DNA of 6,908 nt from Bacteroidota bacterium (GTDB lineage Bacteria > Bacteroidota > Bacteroidia > Flavobacteriales > Flavobacteriaceae), in contig SBFL01000223.1 of assembly GCA_006227965.1 (NCBI GenBank), positions 1 through 6,908 on the forward strand, given 5' to 3'. Both the position numbers and the translations under genes were made by a program. The notes under the pieces are model-generated. The model had not been told where the DNA came from, searched no databases, and worked only from the letters and a program-made list of their open reading frames with translations. How positions within the stretch are numbered: position 1 is the stretch's first letter; each line of letters starts with the position of its first letter. Positions 1 through 6,310 of the stretch are shown here, piece after piece.

Positions 1-31
1 CTCAGTTCCTGAAAAAGAGGGCTATATTGGA

Positions 32-88
32 CAGTACATAGTACATTGTACATGGTGCATTTGCCTTTGTATCTTGTACCTTGTACTG
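32..88. repeat. Period-7 GTAC-type repeat array forming an imperfect hairpin
   Basis: From position 33 the sequence can be cut into consecutive 7-base units (AGTACAT, AGTACAT, TGTACAT, GGTGCAT, TTGCCTT, TGTATCT, TGTACCT, TGTACTG). The outer units are well conserved and the central ones degenerate. The two halves are also inverted copies: 32-38 pairs perfectly with 82-88, 41-45 with 75-79 and 49-52 with 68-71. The unpaired bases recur about every seven positions, at the variable base of the unit. The array begins four bases beyond the paaK stop codon, so on the minus strand it would be a 3'-end stem-loop. A run of five T on that strand (opposite 12-16) lies about 15 bases past the stem, too far for a classical intrinsic terminator. 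The repeat is seen directly; a role in transcript ending is a guess. Confidence 0.8.
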
Positions 89-92
89 GTTG

Positions 93-1403
93 TTAAATTT
101 CTCTGTTATCCACCACTCTCGTCGCCTTTCCCTGGAACCTTTCCAGGGTCTTCGGTTCCACAAGTTTGATCCCGACCCCCAATCCCAGCGCACTGCGGAG
201 GGCTTCCTTTGCCGTGTCGACGAACTCCCTCTGTTTTTTCATTTCATCGTAAAAGAGATTTTCGTCGACTTCCACTAGGACCTCCATGGTGTCCAGGGCT
301 CCGTCTCTGCCCAAAACGATCTGGTAGTGGGGCGTAATGCCCTCGAACTGGTTGAGGACCTGCTCAATCTGGCTGGGAAATACGTTGATCCCCTTAATGA
401 TGATCATGTCGTCTGTGCGGCCGGTCACCTTTTCCATTTTCACCAATGTTCTTGAGCAGGCACAGCTGTCCACATACAGACGGGTCAGATCTCTCGTTCT
501 GTAACGTATAAGGGGCATAGCCTCGTTGGTAATAGTTGTGATGACCAGCTCTCCCTGCTCCCCTATCGGTAAAACCCTGCCTGTTTCCGGATCGATGATC
601 TCGGGTATGTAATGGTCCTCGTTCAGGTGCAGCCCCGATTTTTCAAGGCATTCCCCGGCCACCCCCGGTCCCATCACCTCGGAGAGGCCGTAATTGTCTG
701 TGGCGGTAATAGCGAGTTTACCCTCGATCTCCGCCCTCATCCTCTCCGACCAGGGTTCAGAACCGAACAGACCTCTTTTGAGGCTGAGCCTCTCGAGTTC
801 CAAACGGTGTTCCTCAATAACTTCGGAAATAAAGTGAGCATAAGACGGGGTGCAGATGAGGGCCGTCGTTCTGTAATCCTCCATGATCATGATCTGCTTA
901 CGCGTGTTGCCGCTGGACATAGGGATCACGGAAGCGCCTATCCTCTCCGCTCCGTAATGCAGACCGAACCCGCCGGTGAAAAGGCCGTAACCGAAGGCGA
1001 TCTGAACGACGTCTTCGCTGGTGACCCCACCGGCTGTGAGAATGCGGGCGACCAGTTCGCTCCAGGTGTCCAGATCATTTCGTGAATAGCCGATAACGGT
1101 GGGTTTTCCTGTCGTTCCAGTGGAGGAATGAATGCGGACGACTTCACGCAGGGGTACGGCGAGCATCCCATAGGGGTAATTGTCGCGAAGGTCCTCCTTG
1201 GTGGTGAAAGGCAGCTTTTCCATATCACCGAGACTGTGTACGTCTCCAGGCATAACGCCGGCACCATCGAGGCGATTCCTGTAGAATTTTACATTCCGGT
1301 ACAACCTGTTCAGGGTTGACTGGAGCCTCTCCAACTGGAACTGCTCGAGTTCATCACGGGACATGGTCTCCCGTTCTGCATCCCAGATTTTGTGGTCGTT
1401 CAT
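93..1403 (-). CDS. paaK: Phenylacetate-CoA ligase family enzyme (PaaK-like, AMP-forming)
   Basis: A 436-residue adenylate-forming enzyme, the usual length for PaaK (phenylacetate + ATP + CoA to phenylacetyl-CoA + AMP + PPi, cytoplasmic). Visible motifs: the ATP-binding P-loop SSTGTTGK at 93-100; the aromatic-rich stretch [20 protein letters not shown] around 134-153; SEPW at 215-218; DNYGLSE at 236-242; the YRTRDLTRL segment at 301-309; the hinge [20 protein letters not shown] at 328-347; and a C-terminal GKATRV with Lys426 as the likely catalytic lysine. All core motifs are intact. The ATG at 1403 follows AGAGGTG with good spacing, and no upstream in-frame extension is needed. It is the last gene of the cluster, 151 bases after livF. 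The family also includes ligases for other aryl acids (indoleacetate, hydroxyphenylacetate, some benzoates), so the exact acid is open. Neighbouring amino-acid transport and ACT genes point to products of aromatic amino acids. Confidence 0.9.
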   Translation of the reverse strand: MNDHKIWDAERETMSRDELEQFQLERLQSTLNRLYRNVKFYRNRLDGAGVMPGDVHSLGDMEKLPFTTKEDLRDNYPYGMLAVPLREVVRIHSSTGTTGKPTVIGYSRNDLDTWSELVARILTAGGVTSEDVVQIAFGYGLFTGGFGLHYGAERIGASVIPMSSGNTRKQIMIMEDYRTTALICTPSYAHFISEVIEEHRLELERLSLKRGLFGSEPWSERMRAEIEGKLAITATDNYGLSEVMGPGVAGECLEKSGLHLNEDHYIPEIIDPETGRVLPIGEQGELVITTITNEAMPLIRYRTRDLTRLYVDSCACSRTLVKMEKVTGRTDDMIIIKGINVFPSQIEQVLNQFEGITPHYQIVLGRDGALDTMEVLVEVDENLFYDEMKKQREFVDTAKEALRSALGLGVGIKLVEPKTLERFQGKATRVVDNREI

Positions 1404-1410
1404 AGTATCA

Positions 1411-1417
1411 CCTCTGA
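1411..1417 (-). promoter_or_regulatory. Ribosome-binding site of paaK
   Basis: On the minus strand AGAGGTG precedes the ATG at 1403 by about seven bases. It supports that start and lies between the heptamer array and the gene. Confidence 0.65.
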
Positions 1418-1420
1418 ATC

Positions 1421-1448
1421 AGTTTCAGGTTTCACGTTTCATGTTTCA
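1421..1448. repeat. Heptamer array, four NGTTTCA units (left arm of inverted pair)
   Basis: Four exact-register 7-mers: AGTTTCA, GGTTTCA, CGTTTCA, TGTTTCA. Six bases are constant and the first base is A, G, C, T in turn. The array sits 17 bases upstream of the paaK start codon (minus strand), just before its ribosome-binding site. It is the left arm of a long inverted repeat with the array at 1507-1534. Confidence 0.92.
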
Positions 1449-1506
1449 AGTAAATTCTGCCAGAATCAGATCTTCTTGAAAGTTTTGAATATCCTTTGGT
1501 TTTACT

Positions 1507-1534
1507 TGAAACTTGAGACTTGAAACTTGGAACT
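1507..1534. repeat. Heptamer array, four TGAAACT-type units (right arm of inverted pair)
   Basis: Units TGAAACT, TGAGACT, TGAAACT and TGGAACT: the same heptamer as at 1421-1448 in the opposite orientation (AGTTTCA on the minus strand). It directly abuts the hairpin at 1535-1561 with no spacer, so on the minus strand the order is livF stop, hairpin, four heptamers. Confidence 0.92.
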
Positions 1535-1561
1535 CGCCTGATTTTCCTTGAAAATCAGGCG
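1535..1561 (-). terminator. Perfect 12-bp hairpin overlapping the livF stop codon
   Basis: CGCCTGATTTTC (1535-1546) and GAAAATCAGGCG (1550-1561) are perfect inverted copies around a 3-base loop. On the minus strand the first arm contains the last livF sense codon and its TGA stop. No U-tract follows; heptamer repeats do. It is therefore either a non-classical 3'-end or mRNA-stabilising structure, or part of a repeat element, rather than a textbook intrinsic terminator. The structure is certain; the role is not. Confidence 0.6.
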
Positions 1562-2292
1562 TCCCATATCTCCTTCTTCCCTTTACCGAGATAGGCTCTT
1601 TGGACCTCCTTATTTTCAAGGAGTCTCTCAGCCTTGTCCTGAAGAACTACCGACCCTGTTTCCAGGACGTAACCTCTGTCAGACATCGCAAGGGCTGCGC
1701 GGGCATTCTGTTCGACAAGGAGGATTGTTACACCGCTTTCCCGAAGTCTCACGATAGTCCTGAAAATCTCCGCTGAAATCATAGGGGCCAGTCCCAATGA
1801 AGGTTCATCAAGGAGCAGCAGCCTGGGCTTCGCCATCAGGGCACGGCCCAAAGCCAGCATCTGCTGCTCTCCACCGCTGAGTGTGCCCGCCATCTGTGAT
1901 GACCTTTCCTTGAGAAGCGGAAAAAGTGCATAGACTTCCTGGATGCTTTCCGTGATCTCGTCCTTCTCTTTTCCCCTGAAGCGTAAATAGGCTCCCAGCT
2001 TCAGGTTGTCCTCCACAGTTAAGGGAGAAAAGACAAGGCGTCCTTCGGGGACCTGGGAGATCCCGGCCCTGACAATTTTCACCGGTGACAGGTTGTGTAT
2101 CGGGCGTTCCCTCAGTGTTATCGTTCCGTCGTGGACATTGAGAAGACCGCTTATGGCATTTATCAGGGTCGTCTTACCGGCCCCGTTGGCTCCAATAAGG
2201 GCCACTATTTCCCCCTCCCCCACGTGGATGGACACACCCTTGAGGATCTGGATCCGGTCGTAGAATGTTGATATGTTACGCACCTTGAGCAA
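1555..2292 (-). CDS. livF: Branched-chain/hydrophobic amino acid ABC transporter ATPase LivF
   Basis: ATP-hydrolysing subunit that pairs with LivG on the cytoplasmic face of the LivHM permease. Read from TTG at 2292 it has 245 residues, close to usual for LivF. Visible motifs: Walker A GANGAGKT (34-41), Q-loop SQVPEGR around Gln80, signature LSGGEQQ (138-144), Walker B LLLLDEP (158-164), D-loop SLGLAP (165-170), and VEQNA (193-197), where Gln replaces the switch His, which is normal for LivF. TTG is preferred because GGGAG lies seven bases upstream and MLKVRNIST matches the way family members begin. An upstream in-frame GTG at 2337 would add 15 residues, of which the first 11 are encoded by heptamer repeats; that is almost certainly not native protein. 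It lies 72 bases downstream of livG, whereas the other permease/ATPase genes here overlap. Confidence 0.93.
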   Translation of the reverse strand: MLKVRNISTFYDRIQILKGVSIHVGEGEIVALIGANGAGKTTLINAISGLLNVHDGTITLRERPIHNLSPVKIVRAGISQVPEGRLVFSPLTVEDNLKLGAYLRFRGKEKDEITESIQEVYALFPLLKERSSQMAGTLSGGEQQMLALGRALMAKPRLLLLDEPSLGLAPMISAEIFRTIVRLRESGVTILLVEQNARAALAMSDRGYVLETGSVVLQDKAERLLENKEVQRAYLGKGKKEIWDA

Positions 2293-2299
2293 ATCGGTT

Positions 2300-2304
2300 C
2301 TCCC
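2300..2304 (-). promoter_or_regulatory. Ribosome-binding site supporting the livF TTG start
   Basis: GGGAG on the minus strand, seven bases before TTG at 2292. It sits immediately after the heptamer array. No comparable site precedes the GTG at 2337, which is preceded by the hairpin arm. This decides the livF start. Confidence 0.7.
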
Positions 2305-2308
2305 AACT

Positions 2309-2336
2309 TGAAACTTGAAACCTGAAACTTGAAACA
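2309..2336. repeat. Heptamer array, four TGAAACN units, between livG and livF
   Basis: Units TGAAACT, TGAAACC, TGAAACT, TGAAACA in strict 7-base register (minus strand reads as GTTTCA units). A degenerate fifth unit may precede them (CCCAACT at 2302-2308). The array follows the hairpin at 2341-2370 after four bases and ends just before the livF ribosome-binding site. Confidence 0.92.
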
Positions 2337-2340
2337 CGAA

Positions 2341-2370
2341 GAATGATGGACAAGGAAAAGTCCATCATTC
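2341..2370 (-). terminator. Perfect 11-bp hairpin overlapping the livG stop codon
   Basis: GAATGATGGAC (2341-2351) and GTCCATCATTC (2360-2370) are perfect inverted copies around an 8-base loop. On the minus strand the first arm covers the end of the last livG sense codon and its TGA stop. No U-tract follows; the heptamer array does. It is unlikely to end transcription completely, because livF lies downstream and needs expression. A role in mRNA stability or in setting the livG/livF ratio is possible. Confidence 0.6.
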
Positions 2371-3126
2371 CTCGCCAAGATACGCTTTCAAGACCGCTTC
2401 ATCTTTCCTTATGGCTTCCGGGTCACCCTCTGCGATCTTTCTTCCCTGATCAAGCACCGTCACGCGTTCGGAAACTTCCATAACCAGATCCATATCATGT
2501 TCAACCAGAACGACGGTGATGTCCAGATCCCGGATGCGTGAAATGAGCTGGACCATGTCCTGAGTCTCCCTCATGTTCAGCCCCGCCGCCGGCTCATCAA
2601 GCATAAGGAGTTGCGGTTTTGAGGCAAGGGCCCTTGCGAGTTCGAGGATCCTCTGATTTCCAAAGGGAAGACTGCCTGCTATCCGGTCCGTGTGATCGTG
2701 CAGCCCGACGAACCTGAGCCATTCCCGGGATTCCTCCCTTATGCGTCTTTCCTCCCTGAAAACCCAGGGCAGTTTCAAAGCTGAGGAAAAGAATCCGCCC
2801 TTTGACCTGAGATGCATTCCCACCATGACATTTTCCAGAACCGTCATCTCCGAGAAGAGCCTCAGATTCTGGAAGGTACGTGTGAGACCCATGGCCGCGA
2901 TGGTGTGGGTCTGTTTCCGGGTGATTTTCACTCCGTTGAAGAGAACCTCACCCCCGGTAGGCGGGATCACGTTGGAAATGACATTGAAAAGGGTTGTCTT
3001 GCCTGCCCCATTGGGGCCAATAATGGATTGTATGGCCCCCTTACTGATCTCCAGGTCCAGCTGATCCAGGGCCTTGACCCCTCCAAAATGTTTGGATAGA
3101 CCCTCGGTTTTCAAAACCGGATTCAC
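2365..3126 (-). CDS. livG: Branched-chain/hydrophobic amino acid ABC transporter ATPase LivG
   Basis: A 253-residue ATPase, the normal LivG length, acting with LivF on the inner face of the membrane. Visible motifs: Walker A GPNGAGKT (37-44), Q-loop RTFQNLRLF with Gln86, the signature in the LivG-style form SLPFGNQR (152-159) instead of LSGGQ, Walker B LLMLDEP (173-179), and switch His210 in VEHDMDLVM. The LivG-type C-terminal tail is present (VLDQGRKIAEGDPEAIR, then VLKAYLGEE). The GTG start at 3126 overlaps the livM stop in a GTGA arrangement, and AGGAG lies about nine bases upstream, so translation is probably coupled to livM. All catalytic residues are present. Confidence 0.95.
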   Translation of the reverse strand: MNPVLKTEGLSKHFGGVKALDQLDLEISKGAIQSIIGPNGAGKTTLFNVISNVIPPTGGEVLFNGVKITRKQTHTIAAMGLTRTFQNLRLFSEMTVLENVMVGMHLRSKGGFFSSALKLPWVFREERRIREESREWLRFVGLHDHTDRIAGSLPFGNQRILELARALASKPQLLMLDEPAAGLNMRETQDMVQLISRIRDLDITVVLVEHDMDLVMEVSERVTVLDQGRKIAEGDPEAIRKDEAVLKAYLGEE

Positions 3127-4115
3127 GAGGTCGGGCTCCTCTCCTTCAAGTTCTGTCGACCCAGGTCGATCATCCTTTTTATGAGGTCCTCAAGGCCTCG
3201 CATAAGGCCTCTGGGCATGAATATCATGACCAGAATCAGGATCAGGCCGAACACGGATGTTTCATAATTTTCAAAGACAACGAGAAACTCAGGGAGGCTC
3301 GTTAGAAGAGCCGCTCCGAAAATAGCGCCCCACAGACTTCCCAGGCTTCCGATGACAACCATAGTGATCAGTTTTATGGAGAACATGAACCCGAAAGAGC
3401 TCGGGCTGATAAAGGTAATGTAGTGGGCATAGAGCCATCCTGCGGTAACTGCGTAAAGGGCGGAAAGGACGAAGATCCCCACCTTGAATCGAGAAATGTT
3501 CACTCCAAGGACTGATGCGGCGACCTCTGAGCCGTGGATGGCGCGAAGGGCCCTTCCGACCCTTGATCGAACGACATTAATGGAGAGCAGTAAGGTCGCA
3601 AGAAGAAACGCGCTTACCAGATAATAATAGCTCAGGTCGGAATCAAAGGGGATCCCGAACAGGGACATGGGTGCAATTCCCACCAGGCCCGATGGCCCTC
3701 CTGTGAGAAAATCAAGCTCCTGGAAAAAGATGAAGACAATGATTCCCAGGCCCAGGGTAGCCATGGCTAGATAATGTCCATGAAGTTTGAGCGTGGGGAT
3801 CCCGATGAGAAAGGCCAGGATCCCGACCATGACGAGGGATATCAACAGTCCCCCAATGGGCGGCCATGCCCAGCGGGCGGAAAGGATCCCTGTAATGTAT
3901 GCGCCCAGGCCGTAAAAGGCGGCATGGCCCAGGGATATCTGACCCGTATACCCGACCAGAAGATCGAGTCCAATAACGATGATGGAATTAATGCCTATAA
4001 TTATCAGGACGTTGATGTAGTAGTCGTTGGTAACTGTGAACGGAAGGAGAAGCAGAAGGATGGAAAAGAGAACAAATCCGGCCAACGGTTTCTTCATCAG
4101 GGAAAGCGTCATCAT
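3123..4115 (-). CDS. livM: Branched-chain/hydrophobic amino acid ABC transporter permease LivM
   Basis: A 330-residue inner-membrane permease that dimerises with LivH. Several hydrophobic segments are evident, at about 12-29, 35-55, 65-80, 86-106, 117-132, 161-180, 211-231, 245-279 and 287-301. Family signatures are GYTGQISLGHAAFYGLGAY (55-73), GGPSGL (139-144), the cytoplasmic coupling region RSRVGRALRAIHGSEVAAS (183-201) leading into the LGVN turn, and MVVIGSLGSLWGAIFGA (252-268). The ATG at 4115 overlaps the livH TGA in an ATGA arrangement and AAAGGGGA lies upstream. A second ATG follows directly at 4112, so the start may be one codon later. The C-terminal tail past 305 is charged and cytoplasmic. 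Confidence 0.95.
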   Translation of the reverse strand: MMTLSLMKKPLAGFVLFSILLLLLPFTVTNDYYINVLIIIGINSIIVIGLDLLVGYTGQISLGHAAFYGLGAYITGILSARWAWPPIGGLLISLVMVGILAFLIGIPTLKLHGHYLAMATLGLGIIVFIFFQELDFLTGGPSGLVGIAPMSLFGIPFDSDLSYYYLVSAFLLATLLLSINVVRSRVGRALRAIHGSEVAASVLGVNISRFKVGIFVLSALYAVTAGWLYAHYITFISPSSFGFMFSIKLITMVVIGSLGSLWGAIFGAALLTSLPEFLVVFENYETSVFGLILILVMIFMPRGLMRGLEDLIKRMIDLGRQNLKERSPTS

Positions 4116-4996
4116 ACCCGTTCCCCTTTGGTCTTACCGAGGATCCCCTGAGGTCTGAAAAAAAGCATCAGAAGAAGGATGACAAAAGCGATGGCATCCT
4201 TATATCCGCTGGAGATCAACCCTGCCCCGAGAGATTCAACGATCCCCAGAATGACACCTCCGAAAACGACCCCAAGGGGATGGCCGATGCCGCCAATGAT
4301 GGCCGCGCAGAATCCCTTCAGTCCCATCATGACTCCCATGTCGTACTGAACCATGCTCATGGGAGCTATGACGATCCCCGCCGCCGCGCCGACGGCACCG
4401 CTCAGCGCAAAAGATAGCAGAACCATGTAGGATGCCTCTATTCCCACCAGTTTTGCAGCCCTCGGCTGCACGGCACTAGCCATCATCGCCTTCCCTGTCA
4501 GAGTCCGGCCAAAGAACTGCCTCAAAGATAAAACCACAATAAGAGCAACCCCCATGACCCAGACACTCTGCGGCTGGATGACAGCGCCAAAAAAGGGAAT
4601 GGGCTCTTCCCCGGAAAACGCGGGTATAGGGTAGGGTTCCTTGCCCCAGATAAGGCTGGACATTCCCCTGATAAAGATGGAAGCGCCAATGGTAATGATG
4701 ATAAGGGTGATGGGGCTTGGGTCCTTGGGGGGACGAATGGCCGCTCGATCCAGAGTGATGCCGATGAGTGACACTCCAACAATGGCAAGAATGGCGGCAA
4801 AGGGCACCGGCAGGTGGAGCAACTGCATGCCTGAAACGGTGAGCAGTCCACCGAGCATCACGAACTCACCCTGAGCGAAATTGATGATCTCAGTGGAGTT
4901 GTAGATGATATTAAAACCCATGCCGATGAGGGCATAGATACTGCCCACGGTTACACCGGTGATGAGGTACTGGAGGATCTGTTGTTCGAATGTCAT
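4112..4996 (-). CDS. livH: Branched-chain/hydrophobic amino acid ABC transporter permease LivH
   Basis: A 294-residue inner-membrane permease and partner of LivM. The N-terminus MTFEQQILQYLITGVTVGSI is typical of LivH. Family signatures: GSIYALIGMGFNIIYNSTE (18-36), INFAQGEFVMLGG (38-50), the coupling loop GRTLTGKAMMASAVQPRAAKLVGIE (163-187), GLKGFCAAIIGGIGHPLGVVFGG (225-247) and the C-terminal LLLMLFFRPQGILGK (274-288). ATG at 4996 is chosen because it matches the family N-terminus. An upstream in-frame ATG at 5092 would add 32 residues translated through two stem-loops, which is implausible. The Shine-Dalgarno sequence before 4996 is poor, so expression may depend on the upstream structures. 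The stop overlaps the livM start. Confidence 0.94.
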   Translation of the reverse strand: MTFEQQILQYLITGVTVGSIYALIGMGFNIIYNSTEIINFAQGEFVMLGGLLTVSGMQLLHLPVPFAAILAIVGVSLIGITLDRAAIRPPKDPSPITLIIITIGASIFIRGMSSLIWGKEPYPIPAFSGEEPIPFFGAVIQPQSVWVMGVALIVVLSLRQFFGRTLTGKAMMASAVQPRAAKLVGIEASYMVLLSFALSGAVGAAAGIVIAPMSMVQYDMGVMMGLKGFCAAIIGGIGHPLGVVFGGVILGIVESLGAGLISSGYKDAIAFVILLLMLFFRPQGILGKTKGERV

Positions 4997-5015
4997 ATTG
5001 TTGTGGTCATAACGA

Positions 5016-5037
5016 GGGGGCCCTGTGTCGGGCCCCC
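5016..5037 (-). promoter_or_regulatory. 8-bp all-G/C stem-loop in the livK-livH spacer
   Basis: GGGGGCCC (5016-5023) and GGGCCCCC (5030-5037) pair perfectly around a 6-base loop, ending 20 bases upstream of the livH ATG. Being so close to the start and so stable, it could mask ribosome access or block 3'-exonucleases degrading the livK message. No U-run follows on the minus strand. Structure certain, role inferred. Confidence 0.55.
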
Positions 5038-5050
5038 ATTTGATTTTATA

Positions 5051-5089
5051 GCATAAAGCCTGTGGGCGGTTCATCCACAGGCTGTATGC
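5051..5089 (-). terminator. 15-bp stem-loop just after livK (one mismatch)
   Basis: Positions 5051-5065 and 5075-5089 pair in 14 of 15 positions around a 9-base loop; the innermost nine pairs (AGCCTGTGG with CCACAGGCT) are perfect. On the minus strand it begins about 20 bases after the livK stop and is followed by TATAAAATC, only weakly U-rich. It is a candidate partial terminator or mRNA 3'-end stabiliser that would let the binding protein outnumber the membrane subunits, a common need in binding-protein-dependent importers. Confidence 0.5.
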
Positions 5090-5108
5090 CAAATCTACGG
5101 TAATTAAT

Positions 5109-6302
5109 CTATTCTGCCAACGTCCAGTCCCCTCCCTCGATCTTGACCAGCACGAAACCTTCCTTGGTCAGACCGTTGTGATCCTCCGGGGAGAAGTTGA
5201 AGATACCGCCGGTTCCGACGAAACCCTGAAGTTTTTCTATCTCATCCCTGATGGCCTCCTTGGTCGGTTCTCTGTTGTTTTTAAGGGCATTTTCGAAGGC
5301 TTTGACCGCGATCCAGAAGGCATCATAAGCGTGCCCACCGAACGTATTGGCAGGGCTGTTAAAAGAGGCTTCATAATCCCACTTATATTCGCTCAGGACT
5401 TTCTTCTGTGGATCGGTGTCGGCCAACTGATCGACAATGAGCAATTTACCGGCAGGCAGGTAGGTGCCCTCCGAGGAATCTCCAGCCAGCTCGATGAATT
5501 TCTTGGAGGCCACACCGTGGCTGTTATAAAGGGGGATCGTTATTCCAAGCTGCTTCCTGTTTTTGGCGATCACCGCAGGTCCGGGGTTGGTACCCCAGGC
5601 GATAATTGCTTCGGCATCCGTACCCTTTATCTTGGTGAGTTGAACCGTCATATCCGTATCCTTGCCGCCGTATCTTTCATCGGCAACGATGGTAAGACCG
5701 TATTTTGAAGCCAGATTCTTGAGCTGAACACGCCCGGAATCACCGAATCCGTTGCTGACGGTAATAATGGCGATCTTTTTGACCCCGTCTTTCTGAAGCT
5801 TCTCGTAGATCTTTTCCACGGCCATGACATCCGTCTGCGGGGTCTTGAAGACCCAGGTTTTTACAGGCTGGATGATTCGGACCGAGGCGGCAGCTGAGAT
5901 AAGAGGTATCTGAGCCTCTTCCACAACGTCAATGATGGCAAGGGAGTTCCCCGAGGTTGTGGGGCCGATAATGATGTCGACCATGTCCTTCTCAATGAGC
6001 TTTTTAGTGGCCGTTACGGTTTTGGTGGCGTCACCACCCGTGTCGTAGAAAACCAGTTTGACTTTCGTCCCGTTGATTCCACCACCCTCATTGATGGATT
6101 TTTCCAACATTTCCGCGGTGTTTTTCTCAGGCAATCCAAGCATGGAAGCCGGACCGGTAGAAGCAAAAATAGCTCCGATCTTGTACTCCTCCGGGGTTTT
6201 TGCTTTCTTGGCGCAGGATACCGACAACATAGCGACCATGGTGACCATAATGGTCAGCAGCAAAAACTTCCCTCCAATTTTTCCCATTCTCTCAATACTC
6301 AT
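5109..6302 (-). CDS. livK: Branched-chain/hydrophobic amino acid ABC transporter substrate-binding lipoprotein LivK
   Basis: A 397-residue periplasmic-binding-protein type I solute receptor delivering ligand to LivHM. Residues 1-29 form an export signal: basic R5/K8/K12, hydrophobic core about 13-26, then SVSC with Cys30 as probable lipid anchor. The -3 residue is Ser rather than the usual Leu, so the lipobox is imperfect. Mature features: YKIGAIFASTGPASMLG (40-56), ligand-pocket region IIGPTTSGNSLAI (111-123), PLISAAAS (133-140), the hinge segment IAIITVSNGFGDSG (177-190), TYLPAG (280-285) and FGGHAYDAFWIAVKA (321-335). ATG at 6302 follows AAAGGAG at good spacing and gives a clean signal peptide; an upstream in-frame ATG at 6371 would put 23 mostly polar and basic residues in front of it. 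The ligand could be branched-chain or aromatic amino acids, or an aryl acid; the sequence alone does not tell. Confidence 0.92.
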   Translation of the reverse strand: MSIERMGKIGGKFLLLTIMVTMVAMLSVSCAKKAKTPEEYKIGAIFASTGPASMLGLPEKNTAEMLEKSINEGGGINGTKVKLVFYDTGGDATKTVTATKKLIEKDMVDIIIGPTTSGNSLAIIDVVEEAQIPLISAAASVRIIQPVKTWVFKTPQTDVMAVEKIYEKLQKDGVKKIAIITVSNGFGDSGRVQLKNLASKYGLTIVADERYGGKDTDMTVQLTKIKGTDAEAIIAWGTNPGPAVIAKNRKQLGITIPLYNSHGVASKKFIELAGDSSEGTYLPAGKLLIVDQLADTDPQKKVLSEYKWDYEASFNSPANTFGGHAYDAFWIAVKAFENALKNNREPTKEAIRDEIEKLQGFVGTGGIFNFSPEDHNGLTKEGFVLVKIEGGDWTLAE

Positions 6303-6310
6303 ATGCAGCA

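Larger units (their letters stand above)
1421..1534. repeat. 114-bp inverted-repeat element between livF and paaK
   Basis: Positions 1421-1454 pair with 1501-1534 in inverted orientation over 34 positions. The innermost 12 bases (1443-1454 with 1501-1512) pair perfectly. Outward, mismatches fall at 1442/1513 and 1435/1520, with G-T pairs at 1438/1517, 1428/1527 and 1425/1530. The loop of 46 bases (1455-1500) contains a small TTCTG-C-CAGAA palindrome at 1455-1465 and no plausible coding sequence. The structure would fold as one long hairpin in the mRNA between the two genes. It fills most of the 151-base spacer; apart from the hairpin at 1535-1561 and the paaK ribosome-binding site I see nothing else there. 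Size and structure resemble a small non-coding palindromic repeat element; no transposase end or target duplication is evident. Confidence 0.8.

Noticed and set aside
612..1085. 157-codon open frame on the plus strand
   Set aside because: It lies wholly antisense to paaK, whose motifs are intact; the translation has no recognisable domain and is rich in shadow-type composition.
1421..1534. CRISPR array
   Set aside because: Units are 7 bases with no unique spacers between them, arrays have only four units, and no cas genes are present.
1421..1534. Insertion-sequence remnant
   Set aside because: There is an inverted repeat but no transposase fragment and no clear flanking target duplication; it is kept only as a palindromic repeat.
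4993..5010. Five-codon mini-ORF ending in an ATGA overlap with the livH start
   Set aside because: It has no ribosome-binding site and such short frames are common by chance; a leader-peptide role is not supportable.
4997..5092. Upstream start at 5092 extending LivH by 32 residues
   Set aside because: The extension translates two stem-loops and does not resemble the LivH family N-terminus, which begins at MTFEQQ.
5178..5708. 176-codon open frame on the plus strand
   Set aside because: Antisense to livK; no domain, no plausible ribosome-binding site, best explained as the codon shadow of a conserved gene.
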